The position numbers were made by a program, and so were the translations under genes. A stretch of 64,000 nt of DNA, from positions 26,587,804 through 26,651,803 of the forward strand of contig OZ007570.1 in NCBI GenBank assembly GCA_963931925.1, in the 5' to 3' direction. Below, piece by piece: positions 1 to 12,900 of the stretch. The stretch comes from Onchidella celtica. Its lineage: Eukaryota > Mollusca > Gastropoda > Systellommatophora > Onchidiidae. How positions within the stretch are numbered: position 1 is the first letter of the stretch; each line of letters begins with the position of its first letter. A model generated the notes under the pieces. It ran no database searches. It saw nothing but the letters and a program-made list of their open reading frames with translations, and was not told the DNA's origin.

Positions 1-19
1 CGCGCCCGCACGAGCTGAG

Positions 20-31
20 AGGTCATGACCT
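20..31. promoter_or_regulatory. Palindromic nuclear-receptor half-site pair (IR0)
   Basis: AGGTCATGACCT is a perfect head-to-head pair of AGGTCA half-sites without spacer, the arrangement known as the palindromic thyroid-hormone response element. It sits inside the longer palindrome GAGAGGTCATGACCTCTC (18-35). This is a sequence match only; no promoter is visible beside it, and the match may be chance. Confidence 0.3.
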
Positions 32-1461
32 CTCGCGGACACCTGGCAGGACAATAGAGACATGTAGGTCAGAGTTCACACGAAGGTTTTGGGACATGAT
101 CTTTTCCGCTTTCACGGCAGTAGGGGGGAGGAGGCGGTGGAACGCGGGGCGTGTCCTCTTGTGCTTATGCCACTTTGTGAACCTTTAAAGTTATTGGAAA
201 AAAAACTAGAATTCTGGTCATTGTGGGATGCTGGGCAGACAATAAAATGATTCAGGCAGTTGAGTTCTGAAGCACCTGCTTTACTGTTTAATTTACCGCT
301 AGCTCGAATTTATTTCAGGGCGAACGACTGGAATTTGGATGCTCAATTAAACTCGGGCCAAACGCCGTTTAATGAAGGACAAAGTAGAGTGACAGAAAGC
401 TTCTTGTGTTTGAGAAAGATCCATACAAAATCACAGACCTCGAGCACACACCCACGTTCATCTCCCGCTGTTATACAGATTTTTTTGGTTTTTAGTTGAA
501 GTATTTAAAAAAAATTTATCACTTTTCTGTACAAAATAGACTCGTTATGATGAATTAATAAGGTACTTCTAAATCAGGTCACGAGTTTCGTCCGAGTAAT
601 TTCCAACGTTTTTCATTTTTATTATTTCTTAAATTTGTTTTTTTTTTTTTCTAAAAAAAAATGTCATCACATTAAATTATTGTTTGAAGTAGGCGCTTTC
701 GTTTTTTAAAAATTGTTTCGCTGATTTTTGAACGTGTGACCTTATTTTTGCCAGACTGATCTCGCTCTCGGCATCCAGATTTCATCGAAGTTGGTATTTC
801 TTGGGAACTCAACAATGAGTTGTGAGAAGTGGATCTGATAATAGTAATATGATTGATTACCGGTTTGTCGCATGTCTTAACTAAGCTTTTGTTTGGGGGG
901 GGGGGGGATTTGAAAAAAAAGGGGGGGGGGCAGTTAATCCTGTGCTTGGTCATCTATGAGAAAATTCGTTCGTGCCCAGATCTTTCTCTGGCGGCAGTAA
1001 ATTACAAAGTTACAAATAAAGTAAAATAAAATAAGATAAAAATAAAAATAAAAATATTAACTACACATAAATCAACTTATTGAAAACGTGCACCTTTGCT
1101 TACACAGTTTGTATATAATATTGAAAGTAAACGAGCGACAAAGATACTGGAAATTTTGTGGAGGACAATAAATAAATAATTGATATTATGTTGTATGCTA
1201 ATCAATTTGGACATAGATTTACGTCATACAAGCCTAATGCTATACTAATTTGACCTTAATGTAAGGTACATACTCAAAATCTTGTGGTACTACAAAATTT
1301 GAAGATAGTAAAACAACTATAGGCAAACGCAAACTAATAGAACGGAAAGACTAACACACATGTACACACACATTTTGAATAGCCATCCTTGTCTGTTCAC
1401 GCCAGCGGCTAGCAGATGTGGCCGGCTGCACGCGACATGCAGACAACGAGCACGCGACCCA

Positions 1462-1521
1462 AGGGTCAGTCTGTAACATGACCCTCATCAGGTCAAGGTC
1501 ACGGGGTACATGCCGGGGTCA
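1462..1521. promoter_or_regulatory. Cluster of five nuclear-receptor half-sites
   Basis: Within 60 bp there are AGGGTCA (1462-1468), TGACCCT (1479-1485), two directly abutting AGGTCA copies (1490-1495, 1496-1501) and GGGTCA (1516-1521). The abutting pair contains TCAAGGTCA (1493-1501), the extended half-site bound by ERR/FTZ-F1-type monomeric receptors. Enhancer function is inference; no target gene is recognised. Confidence 0.3.
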
Positions 1522-2189
1522 GTCGTTATCTCTGCACGTGCTGGTTAGATCTTAAAAATTTCGTACAAGCTGTTGTGGAATCGGATCTTTATTTAGGGTG
1601 AAAGTAGGAGGAAAAAGAGGCGAAAGCACAACGGGTATGGATGTGTTGAAAAATTAATTGGTTTGATCAAAGAATAAGAACAGTTTAGATGTGCAGTTTA
1701 CCGTTTACCAAATCTGGTTTATCAGTTATTACAATGAGACAAAAATGCATCACTTTTTTACGAGCCAAAGAAAAAACGTAAATAAAAAATATTAAAGGCT
1801 TAATTTTGTCCTTCGTAATTTACAGTCAAAAATTGAGGCTACACTACACAAAATTTCAAATTCTAATTTCTTATCTCATGATGTTTTAGGTGCTTACATG
1901 ACTCGTCACTGCTTGACCCTAATGGCACAAGTCATTTCTGACACTTTTGATATATTAAGAAAAATTTGTTTCTTTTCCTGTGTTTTGGTGACTTATATGA
2001 GTCTACTGATTATAACATTTTCTTATTGGTGCATTTTTTTTTTTCTATAATACTTGTATTTACTGCTAAGGAATGGAATGAATCGTCAGTTGCCTTTTGG
2101 TACAAGTCTGGCATAATTATGCCATTATCGCGGGGCAGTGACAATGTTCACCCTCTAAGTCCATTATGATAAGATAATTCTTATGCCCA

Positions 2190-3013
2190 ATTCTTTTAAT
2201 GGCAGATGAGAAAATCAGCCTGCAGCCAGATATAGATATCAGAATACAATTAGGGGTTTACATTGATTCAAATCTTTCTATGTCATCTCAGGTTAGTCAC
2301 CTAATTCGTATTCTATACATGGAAATCTGGAAAATTGGTAAAATCAGACATCTTATTTCAACTGAAACTGCGGCTGTTTTAGTAAATTCTTTTGTACTTT
2401 CAAAGCTTGACTATTGCAACTCCCTTTTGGCTGGAATTTCACAAAAAAAATATTAGAAAACTCCAAATTGCTCAAAACAATGCAGCGAGACTTGTTTTGA
2501 AGAAAAAGAAAAGAGATTCAGCACTGCCACTTCTGCAGAGTTTGCACTGGCTGCCAGTCGAGAAAAGAATAATGTACAAATTGTCATCCATTTGTCACAA
2601 ATGTGTCAATAATACTGCTCCATCGTACCTAGTTGATTTAACTGATTACTATGTTCCATCTCGTCAACTAAGATCATCATCTGACACTACAAAATTGAAA
2701 GTACCTAAAATGAATCTGTCCACTGTAGGAGAAAAGTCCTTTTCATTTCTTGGCCCTACCATCTGGAACACTCTTCCAAAGACAACCAGGGAAATTCATG
2801 ACATTGGTTCTTTCAAACGCCATCTGAAGACCCATTTCTTTCAGACAAACTAGGCTAGGTGTTTTTCAGCAGCAACAATAGTAAATATTTTTGAATTTCT
2901 TTTGTGTATGCGTGTGTGTGTGTGTGTGTAAGAGTTTGTTAAAGCGCCCAGAGCTTGTCATCGACGGGGTTGGGCGCTATATAAATGCAATATATTATTA
3001 TTATTATTATTAT
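2190..3013 (+). mobile_element. 5'-truncated non-LTR retrotransposon (CR1/L2-like LINE) 3' end
   Basis: The fragment covers the C-terminal part of a LINE reverse-transcriptase ORF, its 3' UTR and an ATT-repeat tail. The 3' UTR ends in GGGCGCTATATAAATGCAA followed by about five ATT units (to about 3013), a typical 3' terminus of L2/CR1-type elements in invertebrates. A (GT)n tract lies at 2911-2929. The 5' edge near 2190 is where similarity begins, so it is approximate. No target-site duplication was found. It is a dead copy. Confidence 0.75.
2199..2853 (+). pseudogene. C-terminal region of a LINE reverse transcriptase, frameshifted
   Basis: The translated region carries the conserved post-catalytic part of CR1/L2-type ORF2: LGVYIDSNLSM, then VLSKLDYCNSLLAGI, then LQIAQNNAARLV, LHWLPVEKRI, and a terminal FLGPTIWNTLP...FKRHLKTHFF block. 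The polymerase active site and endonuclease are missing, so the copy is strongly 5' truncated. The frame is broken at an A8 run (about 2443-2450): the upstream frame runs from 2199 to a stop at 2456 and the rest continues in another frame to the stop at 2853. A homopolymer indel explains this best. The family call is firm; the exact clade within CR1/L2/Jockey is not. Confidence 0.8.
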
Positions 3014-6000
3014 TAATGTCAACGATGGCAAGTTTGTCTGTTAGTTTAATTTGTACACTTCATGAGTGGCACAAACCCAATGTTACCCGTACACCGGATG
3101 GGGTTTGTTGTACATTGCATGATCTGAGCTTCAGTGGAATAAATTAAATGTGTAATTCCAACCCACGCCCACCTCTTCAGTTTGCCGTTCTCAGTACGGG
3201 ACAATAAATAAAATTAATGATGATGTGGCAGGTGGGAACAGTGTGAATGGGGCAGATGAAAATGTGATAAAGGAGAATTTAGAAAATAATGTTAACTCCT
3301 TTCAAAGATAATACATATATACATATTATTAAATGAACATAGCAGATACCTGAGACAAACAATTTTGGGGAATTGTGGACTTGTTCTTGTTCGTGTCAGG
3401 CCTTGTCTGTCCAGTGCCGAATGTAGCCCTCCGCCAGTGATCCCCATTCATCTGTTTTCCGTCCGCCTTATCCATGCCTGTCAACGTTTCTGCACCAGAT
3501 TAAATTAAATTAAGTCCTTACAAAGAAGCAAAAATACGAGGACAAACCCCCGATATTATGACACTGAGTCTCAAACAAAATTATATCAATCTACGCAAAA
3601 TACTGATTCCACCCGACACCCCTCGTCCACTGCAAGTTGTTTTACTGGCCTTAGTCGGTGCAGTTTAAGGGATGTTGTTAGGTTAAAAGGGGTTACTTAC
3701 ATGTTTGCTAAGTTGTTTTCAATTTTGGTATTGCCTGAGTCTATATCGGAAATACTTTTGTCTTCCATTTTTTTTCCCGTAACTTTTCAATAGGTTTTCT
3801 TGTCACGGATGTACCAGCGCATGCACGCTGAGTGATAACTCGTGAGACTAGAGATTTCATATGACAATCTTGTGACTTTTTAATAGCGATATAAAAACTT
3901 CCTTCAGCCCAGCTAACCACCAAGCACGCCGCAGTACCGAACACTTGAATCGTGTAACGGTACACTCAACGACTGCCCTTTGGAACTGTGCTGTGTGGGA
4001 AACTCCCCTTTTATCAACAGTTCAGTGTTTAATCCAAAAGAAAAGGCTTAGCTGTTTAGCTTGAAAATTCTTATATTTTTAAAATATATTTTATTAAAAG
4101 CCAAAGTTCGTGACTCAAAGGAATGTGGAAAGCAATGACAATAGTCCTAACACAAACATCACTGTAGGGAGGACTTGAGCGATATGACCATATTACTATT
4201 AACTATGTCCACTTGTTTTGCGAGAAAATTAAGAATGAGAAGTAATTCCAACCCTCCAGAACCCAAATTATCACCTCATTGGCACTGTCATGAAACCGCA
4301 CAAATTAATTCGCATAAGTGAAGATGACAACTCATTTTATCTAGATACATGTATAACAAAATTCCTCGAAGGAACTTTTATTCAAAATTCTATTGATTTA
4401 GGAGGAGTACAACAGTTCAAATGTTTATTTAGTTGTCTAAAAATGTATTTAAGACAAGGAACAAGTGCAAGTAAAATAGTTGTTTTTTCCTTTCTGCTGT
4501 AAAATTATGTTCTATGAAAGGCCGGAGATTTATGAAACAGTATAGCTTACAAGCTCGGGAAGTCTTATATATATATACAGAGCATGATGTTGCAGGGCTA
4601 TGTATTTCGCTTGCTAAATTCGATGTAATTTTCTATCCACATGTACAAAGATATATCGATGGAGTACCGAACTCCACTTTAAATGTTCAGCCAATTTACA
4701 GAGTTCGTCTTCGTTCTACTCCGGGGGTATAGAAGGTTAAAAATAATGCAACAGGCTTTTAATCACCGAAGTGTGATTAGCCTCTTCAATCCTTGAAATT
4801 CACAATCATATCTATTAGCTGTGCCAAAAAGGGTGAATTAAAATCGGCCGTAAATATGGCGTTGCCCGATTCATATTCATACATCTCTGCACTGATTTGA
4901 ACTTTATCTTCTGTGACTGAATCGCCTGTGAAATAGTCCAATAAAACCCTGAAATGTGATATTTTAACAGACGAATGGTAAAGGTTTTCATTCCGTCTAA
5001 CTGTGAATTTCTGGATAATGAGAATGGACTGTTATGTGTGATGTTCACACTTTGTCGGTGTTGCAGGTGTATGAAGATTGAAAATTTAAACTGACATGCT
5101 TTAATATTTGGATCTGCTCCTAGAAATATTATTGTGAAAGATTTTAAGAAAAACAAGGCTGTGTGGCTAGCTTTCAAAACAATCAGAAATGAAGTACGAG
5201 TCTTGTCAGTTGTATTTTATTGTTCTGAAATGATGATTCAGAATCGAGGCTTCATAACCGCGCTCGTCATTCGTGTTGGTTTCATGCCTGCGCTCTCCGG
5301 TCGTTCTCGTCCTGTGTTGTAGAGGGCGAAAGGCAGAAGTGAACAGTGGCCCGCGAATAGAGTGGGCGAAGGAGCAATGAAGAAGAAGAGGGGAAAAAAA
5401 TGTAAAAACCGAGCTGTTAACATACATACTGAAGTCAAAAGCGGAGCAGAGAACTGGGTTTGTAGGTCAAACAAAGATCCAGGTCAGATATCTGAGCTTG
5501 GGTTTGTATGTTGCACTGAGCTCTTGCGAGAGGGCGTATCGAGGGCTCTTTACACTACTGTCATCGTGAAGCAACCACATGGAAGCGTACTCCATGTTAT
5601 CTGGTTTGTATGAAAGCCGAATAACAAGTTGACTTCGATTCTGGTACACGTGGGGTGTCATACATATTTGTTTGTGTGTTTGTTTGTTTCTTGTTGTTGT
5701 TGTTGTTTTGCACCGACACACAGAACATTTATTAATTTCGAGATTTCAATGAGAGAACTTTGCAGAATGCACCATTTTTGTTAGTATAATCACCACCATC
5801 ATCTACAGAAGCAACAAAAGCATCATTTCCAGTATCACCGACCTCCAAGTTGAAGCTACATGACCATGCACTTGTATAGTATTTTTTACATTGCTTTAAA
5901 CCTGATTTTATTTTCCTTAAAACGTTTGGCCATTGTCTTACTAAATTATAATTATGGCTCAACTGCAACGTTCTGCAATTGTGGTTTGATCTTTGAAAAC

Positions 6001-6277
6001 TCGCCATTTGTTCGTACTTTTTTTGTTTCAAATTGAATGGGAATTAGAGATAAAACTTTGGTGAGACACGGACCTGAGCAGATTTGATATGTGCGTGGAG
6101 TTCTGGATGTCCATTTGGGGGAAGGGGGGCGGCCTTAGTGATGCACGGAACCTCAGAAATTATTGTTAGTTTATTAGGAGACCGGAATGTTTAAGATGGT
6201 TCACAAACTTGAGTGACAAACCTCAAAAATATACGAACAAATAAATACTATATGGAAACATGTATTTCACACAAATC
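3014..6277. other. Unassigned DNA
   Basis: Short open frames occur on both strands but none shows a domain, a plausible codon pattern or splice signals. The stretch is AT-rich with T and A runs and a (GTT)n tract near 5690-5707. Nothing could be assigned. Confidence 0.5.
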
Positions 6278-6335
6278 ACCAGGCTCAAACCCAGTATCTC
6301 CCGCGTGAAAGGCGAGCGTGAAACCTTTTGACCAC
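6278..6335 (-). repeat. Degenerate tRNA-like SINE head
   Basis: On the minus strand this segment reads like a tRNA: a D-arm-like GTGGTCAAAAGG (A-box region), an anticodon-arm-like GCTCGCCTTTCACGCGGG and a B-box-like GGGTTTGAGCC. tRNA-derived SINEs commonly have such a head. It cannot be a functional tRNA gene because the acceptor stem and CCA-proximal end do not pair. The body of the repeat beyond the head is not recognisable. Confidence 0.45.
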
Positions 6336-8047
6336 AGTTATAACTTCTTTCTTCTTCCTTGTCAACGAAATGGTGCTGATAATGACGTTATCACCGGCCG
6401 CCTTCGGTTCTGTGTCTGCGGTTGTACACTACAAGACTCTCCGTCGCATTATTGCCAGTCGATATGCATATGGGACATCTGTCATGTTACTAGAATTATT
6501 TTATAAATGCTTGTAATTGTATTGCATATAATGATAAAGTTCACGGGGTAAAAATAAATATAGCCTACTTCAGTGAACATGGACCATGGGGCTTAGGCCT
6601 AGGATTGTTCACGACAATGGCCACTTGGCGCCTTTGGAAGCAAAACATTTGGCACCGCGATACTAAAGCAGAATCAAAATCCATAAATTTGGGGGAGGGA
6701 GAGGGGTATTCTTCAACATAAGGACACTTTTCCTACCGTTGCCTTCCAGCTTCCGTCCATTCATATACAGGACAGTGTTCTATGCCAAAATATGCAAATA
6801 ATTAATTCGCGTGAATAAATATTAATTTCACCATGATCTACTTCGGCCAAAATGGTCATAAAATAATCATAATCACCTGGTGTTAAGTGTCGAATAGCAA
6901 TATACGTACTTGATTTAACGTGCGATACGCATTGTGCAGATATCGCCCACAGCACGGTGCGATCTGGTGTGGAGTGTAGAGAGAGCGGGGATGTGGTACG
7001 TACGCTTCACGCGATCGCGGTGCGGTGGTTGGACCTGCGGAAAGGATGTAACTTTGTAGCAAAGGCCTGGCCCGTGGAATTCGGTCATGTACCGAAACCA
7101 GGCATGCATTCATATTTTACCCTTGTATACAACATACAATGTGGAGAGGGACAATTGCTGCTATAGTAATGCAAAATGCATGTCGGACGCGGGACATTTC
7201 ATTTACTACAGCCTACACACCCGCGTATAACTGCACGTTGGAAAAAAAAGAGCCGTACTGCAGTCCCCGAAAAGTGAATTGTATTTGTTTCTGAATTTAA
7301 AAGCACCTAATATTTCTTATAAACACTGCAGTGGCTGGTACATATAGGTACAGCTGCATCCGCGAGGGCAAAAGTCACGCACGCACACACACACACACAC
7401 ACGAACATCAACACACAGTATACATACAGCGCGCAAACACATACAGATAATACATACACCCATACACTAGGCCTTAATGCATTCCGATGAAGTTAGTTTA
7501 CCATCCAGTATAAGGTAATCATGCATCCATGCCTTTTAAAGAAAATGCATAACAAACTATATGTAGGTGGCGAGCCATGGTATAATATACATCTGAATTG
7601 TTATAGACATGAGTTCTCCCTACCGTAATCACCACCACTTTCCCCCACTCTTTATCCGGCTTCCTAAAATTAGAAACAAATGTAAACAATATGTAAGTAT
7701 TTTGATACATGTTTACATGATGTAGTGTGTATTCATAGCCTTGAGTTGAGGTCAAGGCCATCATCAGTGCACCCCCCCCCCTTCGTTCTTATCTTCACCT
7801 ACTTCAGGAAAGGGATATAAAACAGATGCAGTAGCTTATTTTATAACCTCCCATCTCACCTCCCACATCAGCGGTTAGGTAAGTAGCGAAACCAGTGATT
7901 TATTCAACAACTTCATAACTTCAGTACAACTTCAATACATAGTCCGTCATGGGAGACTATATTCACTAAGCAGTGGATTTCGAAGTAAATCAACACGGGG
8001 CTTGATTCAAAACAAGGGGTGGGACTAACAACGGCCCTCGATCGCTG
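6336..8047. other. Unassigned DNA with an (AC)n microsatellite
   Basis: No gene is seen. An (AC)n tract lies at about 7383-7402 and a C9 run near 7772-7780. Several short frames overlap on both strands without any domain. Confidence 0.5.
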
Positions 8048-8110
8048 ACTGAGGCGGTGCCTCCTTGCACAAGAAGGCGTCGGGGGCGCGAATCCCCGCC
8101 TACTTCCGCT
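8048..8110 (+). repeat. Possible tRNA-like repeat fragment
   Basis: The segment contains an anticodon-arm-like GCCTCCTTGCACAAGAAGGC and a T-arm-like CGGGGGCGCGAATCCCCG, spaced as in a tRNA. The A-box region (GACTGAGGCGGTG) is degenerate and no acceptor stem is visible. It may be the head of an old tRNA-derived SINE. Confidence is low. Confidence 0.3.
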
Positions 8111-8304
8111 CACGTGATTACTGCATAATAATATACCTTTCCGCTGTCGCTTCATGAGACCGCCATGCGCCTTACAGCAAGGAGGGGGGTGGGTGGTAAG
8201 TGTTTCGATACTTTGTGTATCGAATAACAGATGAGAAACGATACATTTCCACGTTGTGGGTGTTGCAAATTTCTTCTGAGCGGAAAGCAGAAGATACTCA
8301 GAAC

Positions 8305-8357
8305 ACCGAACTCAATCAATCAATCAATCAGTCAGTCAGTCAGTCAGTAAGTCAATC
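8305..8357. repeat. CAAT/CAGT tetranucleotide microsatellite, left part
   Basis: Tandem CAAT then CAGT tetranucleotides run up to element A and resume on its far side at 16715. The last five bases, CAATC (8353-8357), are the target-site duplication of element A. Confidence 0.9.
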
Positions 8358-9551
8358 TGTCACAAATCCCAGACTGGGAGATGTAATAAGTTATGACAGG
8401 ACAACAATCACGAACAAACAAGTTAACACTTAACAGAACAATCCATCAGACTCACACATTTATTAAACATAATTATACATATAATAGCGCAATTACATAT
8501 ATTATATTATTGAAATGACTGCCGTACAACGGCCTTATTCTCACACACACGCTCCCTCGGATCCACAATCCGGTAGTTACTCCTAAAGGCACTTCGGCCT
8601 CAGCCTCTCCCCTCAGGGTCTTAATAGTACATTAATGATTCACTGGCACCGCAGTCTCTCAATATCACCTTCCTATTGTCATACACCTTAGCACTCCCCT
8701 AGCACCTCCGCAGGGCAATAACACATTATTATTTCCATAGCCATCAACATGGCAACAACATAATATCAGTTCACTAGCCTATCAACATGGCAACAATATA
8801 GTATCTCATTCACTCTCATATCTACGTCCCTGTCCGTGGCCTGACTGCCACGACTTTATGTGCCTCTACTGTCCTGCACTGACAGCCTCACTTCTGGCCT
8901 ATGTGTGGCCTCCGGCCCTATGCTGGCCTATCCCCTGTGCTCATCGAGGTGGCTCTGCGGCCCGTCCCCGACACCTACAAGAATAACATTACATTGGTAT
9001 AATACCCTACCATTTCTATTCACTCCACCTCTCCTTACAATCCATGAAGCGTACACACACTAGTTCACCTTTCACTCACCACACATCTTACGGTAACACA
9101 CTTCCATCGGAGTACACACTACTCACTCGCGCTACAAATCCATGAACTCACTTTCATCTATCGCTCATGGCGCACATTGCTATATCCAATATCAAGGACT
9201 TCCACATTCCTCACATATACTTATTCACATCATGGTAATAGACGAATATAATATAATACATCAATCATAATAATCAATCAACATTCTACATACCAGTCAT
9301 AACTGGAAAGACTCTCACTAGTCTTCTCGACTGCTTCCCTTTATCTCTGCCCGATGGGCTATTATTCACAGATCCGCTCCCTAGGACCTTCTAACTTGCA
9401 GTGATAGTTATACAGCGCTTTCGCCTCCTTCAGACCCCCCCCCCCCCACTACTCACGACAGCACGCTTAACTTGCTGTCTACTGTGAGCCTTTCTTACTC
9501 TACACCCGCTCTGTAGCAATCCCCTTAATTGCACTCACTCCACTCGTGACA
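8358..9551 (-). repeat. Element A 3' LTR
   Basis: 1194 bp, TG...CA ends, matching 15521-16714 throughout by eye. A minus-strand AATAAA (8459-8464) about 100 bp before the LTR end is a plausible polyadenylation signal and is kept in all four A/B LTRs. A 67-codon open frame at 8860-9063 (+) recurs in every LTR copy and is not considered a gene. Confidence 0.95.
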
Positions 9552-9572
9552 TCATCCCCCACCCCAAAAAAA
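9552..9572 (-). other. Element A polypurine tract
   Basis: On the minus strand the bases just before the 3' LTR read TTTTTTTGGGGTGGGGGATGA, a G-rich polypurine tract that would prime plus-strand DNA synthesis. Element B has the same tract at 24287-24307. Confidence 0.8.
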
Positions 9573-9908
9573 TTAATGCAATTAATTTCAAATCGCATCA
9601 AGATGACTGTCAACGAGTGAGCGTGAGCAATACCTACACTAAAAAAAACTGACCTAGCAGTTCCCCTAGTATATAAAATACCGAAATCAGGGGAAAATAT
9701 GGGGATCAATATGGCCTGAAATATGCATATATGTGTCACATCATGAATAGCTAACTAACCACCATACTTAATACAGAATCAAAAACCATTCAACCTATCA
9801 ACCATTCTTCATATCATATTTATAATGTCAATATTTTAAAGTCGACTCATTCACAGAGATCCTGTCAATGTTCCTGTCCTCCGATGTATAAGCTCCTGAA
9901 ATCTTCCC

Positions 9909-12900
9909 CTAGGCTCGACTAAGGTAGTCGGCGATATGATTGCTGGTTCCTGGAATTGGTTGAATAACGAAGGTATACGGCTGTAAAGCCAATGCCCATC
10001 TAGACAAGCGTGGGCTGGACGAACGATTCTTCGACAAAAATGTCAGTGGCTTGTGGTCTGTCTGGATACAAAATTCTCGTCCCATGAGATAACGTCCTAG
10101 TTTCTGGACGGACCAGACAATGGCAAGACACTCACGCTCTATCACAGAATACTTTCTTTCTCTCTGCAATAACTTCCTACTGACATAACATACAGGATGG
10201 AGACATTCGTTCTTCTCCTGTAGAAGACAAGCGCCGACACCAGAGTCCGACGCATCCGTTCTGAGGATAAAATTAGATCGAAAATCGGGTAATATCAGAA
10301 TGGGTGACGATGATAATGCTGTCACCAAATTATCAAATGATGTCTGACATTCAGACGTCCACTGGACCTTATCGGGTTGTCCCTTCTTAGTAAGGTCAGT
10401 AAGAGAAGATGACAAGGAGGAAAAATTTGGAATGAACTTTCTGTAATAATTTAAAATTCCCACTAAGCTTCTGACTTGTTTCTTTGTTTTAGGGATTTGC
10501 AACCCTACTAACTTGTCAATTTTTGTTACTTCAGGTCTCTGAACGCCTCTACCCACAATATGTCCTAAGAATACTATCTCTGGACATGCCAAATCCATCT
10601 TTGCGGGTTTAGCCGTTAACCCAAAATGACGTAATCGTTGAAAAATTACTGTTAGTGTCTGAATATGCTCAGACCATGTCGACGTATGGCATGCTATATC
10701 ATCAAAGAATGACACGACATTAGGTATGTCCTTCAACACTAATCTCATTAATCGTGCAAACGTCGCTGGCGCGTTTACCAACCCAAATGGCATGACCTTA
10801 AATTGGAATAATCCAATGGGCGTTTGAAACGCCGTGTATTGTTTAGACTCCTCAGTAAGCGGGATTTCCCAATACCCTTTCGTCAAATCTATCTTGGAAA
10901 ACCACGTGGACCCGGCCAATGAAGCTATTAATTCCTCCTGAAACGGAATAGGCTCCCTATCGCCTACCGTAATAGTGTTCAATCTTCGAAAATCAATACA
11001 GAACCGCACCGATCCATCAAGTTTCTTCACGAGGACGATGGGTGATGAATACGGCGATGTTGATGGTTCTATCACATCTAACTTCAACATCGACTCAACT
11101 TCCTTTATAACTCTATCTCTCGAAGAAAAAGGCAACGGATACGGTCTAAGAAATACTGGCTTATCCGAAGTCAACTTTATTTGGTGCTGGATCGCCGTAG
11201 TGCGACCCGGCAAATCCGTAACAACATCCGGAAATGACGCTAACAGGGTCTCAAGTTCCCTACTCCTTGAACTCGTAAGGTCAGGGTTAATTTTTACGTC
11301 CCTGTAACCTTGTGTCGGAGTTAACTCCGGCAATTGAATTTGTAACTCCTCCTGCGCCTCGGTGTCGCTTACGTCACAGTCCAACTGGTCTACGACCCCC
11401 GTACAAGCGATAGAGAAGACAGTCTCCTCTGGTCTTGTCTGTGCACACAGATACTGTGGTCTCTCATAAAATCTCTGTAGCATATTAACATGGAAAACCT
11501 TACTCGTTCCATCAATGTGGATAGCGTAATCTACCTTTGAAACAACTCGCTCAATAACATAAGGACCTTTCCATGTCATCAATAACTTATTATGGTCCGT
11601 AGGTAACAACAACAGAACCTTGTCTCCTGGCTTAAAAATTCTCAGTTTGGACCCTCTATCTTTATAGTCTTTTGCTCTTTTCGAAGCGATACTAGACGCT
11701 TCTTCTGCTATAGTGCGCGCTGCAGATAGTCTTTCTCTTAAATCAACAAGGTACTGAAACACCGAAATCTGCTCATCGTCTCCCGATGATGGCGACGTCA
11801 TCATGTCCCGAAGAACATCAGTTGGGCCCCTAGGACTACGACCGTACATCATTTCGAACGGCGAGAATCCCGTTGACTCCTGCCGTACCTCTCTGTACGC
11901 GAATAACACTGCAGGGATATATCTATCCCAATCTTTAGGGCGATCAGCAGCTACCTTACGCAGCATCGACTTTAACGTCGAGTTCAATCTCTCGCACATG
12001 CCATTAGCCTGCGGATGATAAGGGGTGGTAGTGATGGGTTGTATGCTGAATAAGCGGAACAATTCCTTCATCATCTGCGACGTAAATTGCGCGCCCCTAT
12101 CAGACAGAATTTGCTCTGGTATTCCTACCCTAGCGAAAATTGCAAACAACGCTTCCGCGACTGCCTCAGACGTTATGGTCCGCAGAGGAACCGCCTCTGG
12201 CCATCTCGTAGCATTACATATGACCGTTAAGAAAAATCGATTCCCCCTATCGGTCGCTGGGTGAATGGGGCCAACAAGGTCTATCGAGACCTTTTTAAAC
12301 GGTTCCGAGACCGTGGGGATCTTCTGAAGAGGGGCCTGGGGTGTACGACCCTTATGCGTCGTCTTTTGGCACGCACTGCACGTCTTACAATAGACTTGCA
12401 CATCTCTGTGGATCGATGGCCAGTAAAAATTTTTAAGAACCCTTTCTTTGGTTCTAGCTATCCCCATATGACCCGCTAATGGGACATCATGTGCCAAATG
12501 CAATACTGTTGCGATCAGCAACGCTGGCACAACGACCTGCTTTAAAATTGAGGACACCGTTACATACTTACGGAACAGAATGCCCGCCTGAACAAAAAAA
12601 GAAGATGACCCGTTCTTATATCTCCTCGTTTTCTCGGTTCGCGCCTCCCCAAAGCATGGGTTTAATGATGGGTCCTCCCTTTGTAATTTCGCCAAGCGCT
12701 CTGGCGTGATATCTAGGTTGACCGCTGGCGTAGCCAAAGGTCTAATCTTGTCTTTATCGGCTACCCGTCGGCGTGTTTCGACCGCGGCGCAAAAGTCAAT
12801 ACCTTTTGATTGCGACCATGCTTGCACGTTCTCATCGGAAGGGGAAACTACCCGTGATACATTCCCAATGATGAGCTGGGCGCCTGGAAAACAACCAACG

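Larger units (their letters stand above)
1..2189. other. Unassigned AT-rich DNA without a recognisable gene
   Basis: No reading frame here resembles a known protein. The stretch holds homopolymer runs (two G runs near 896-930), many short A/T runs, a perfect palindromic pair of AGGTCA half-sites at 20-31 and a cluster of similar half-sites at 1462-1521. Nothing else could be supported. Confidence 0.6.

Noticed and set aside
8860-9063. A 67-codon frame repeated at 16023, 23595 and 30206
   Set aside because: It lies inside every A/B LTR on the strand opposite to the element's genes. Its conservation follows from LTR identity, and it has no domain.
9552-9908. An envelope or accessory gene between RNase H and the 3' LTR of element A
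   Set aside because: The 357-bp gap has no sizeable frame on the element's strand and no signal or membrane segments.
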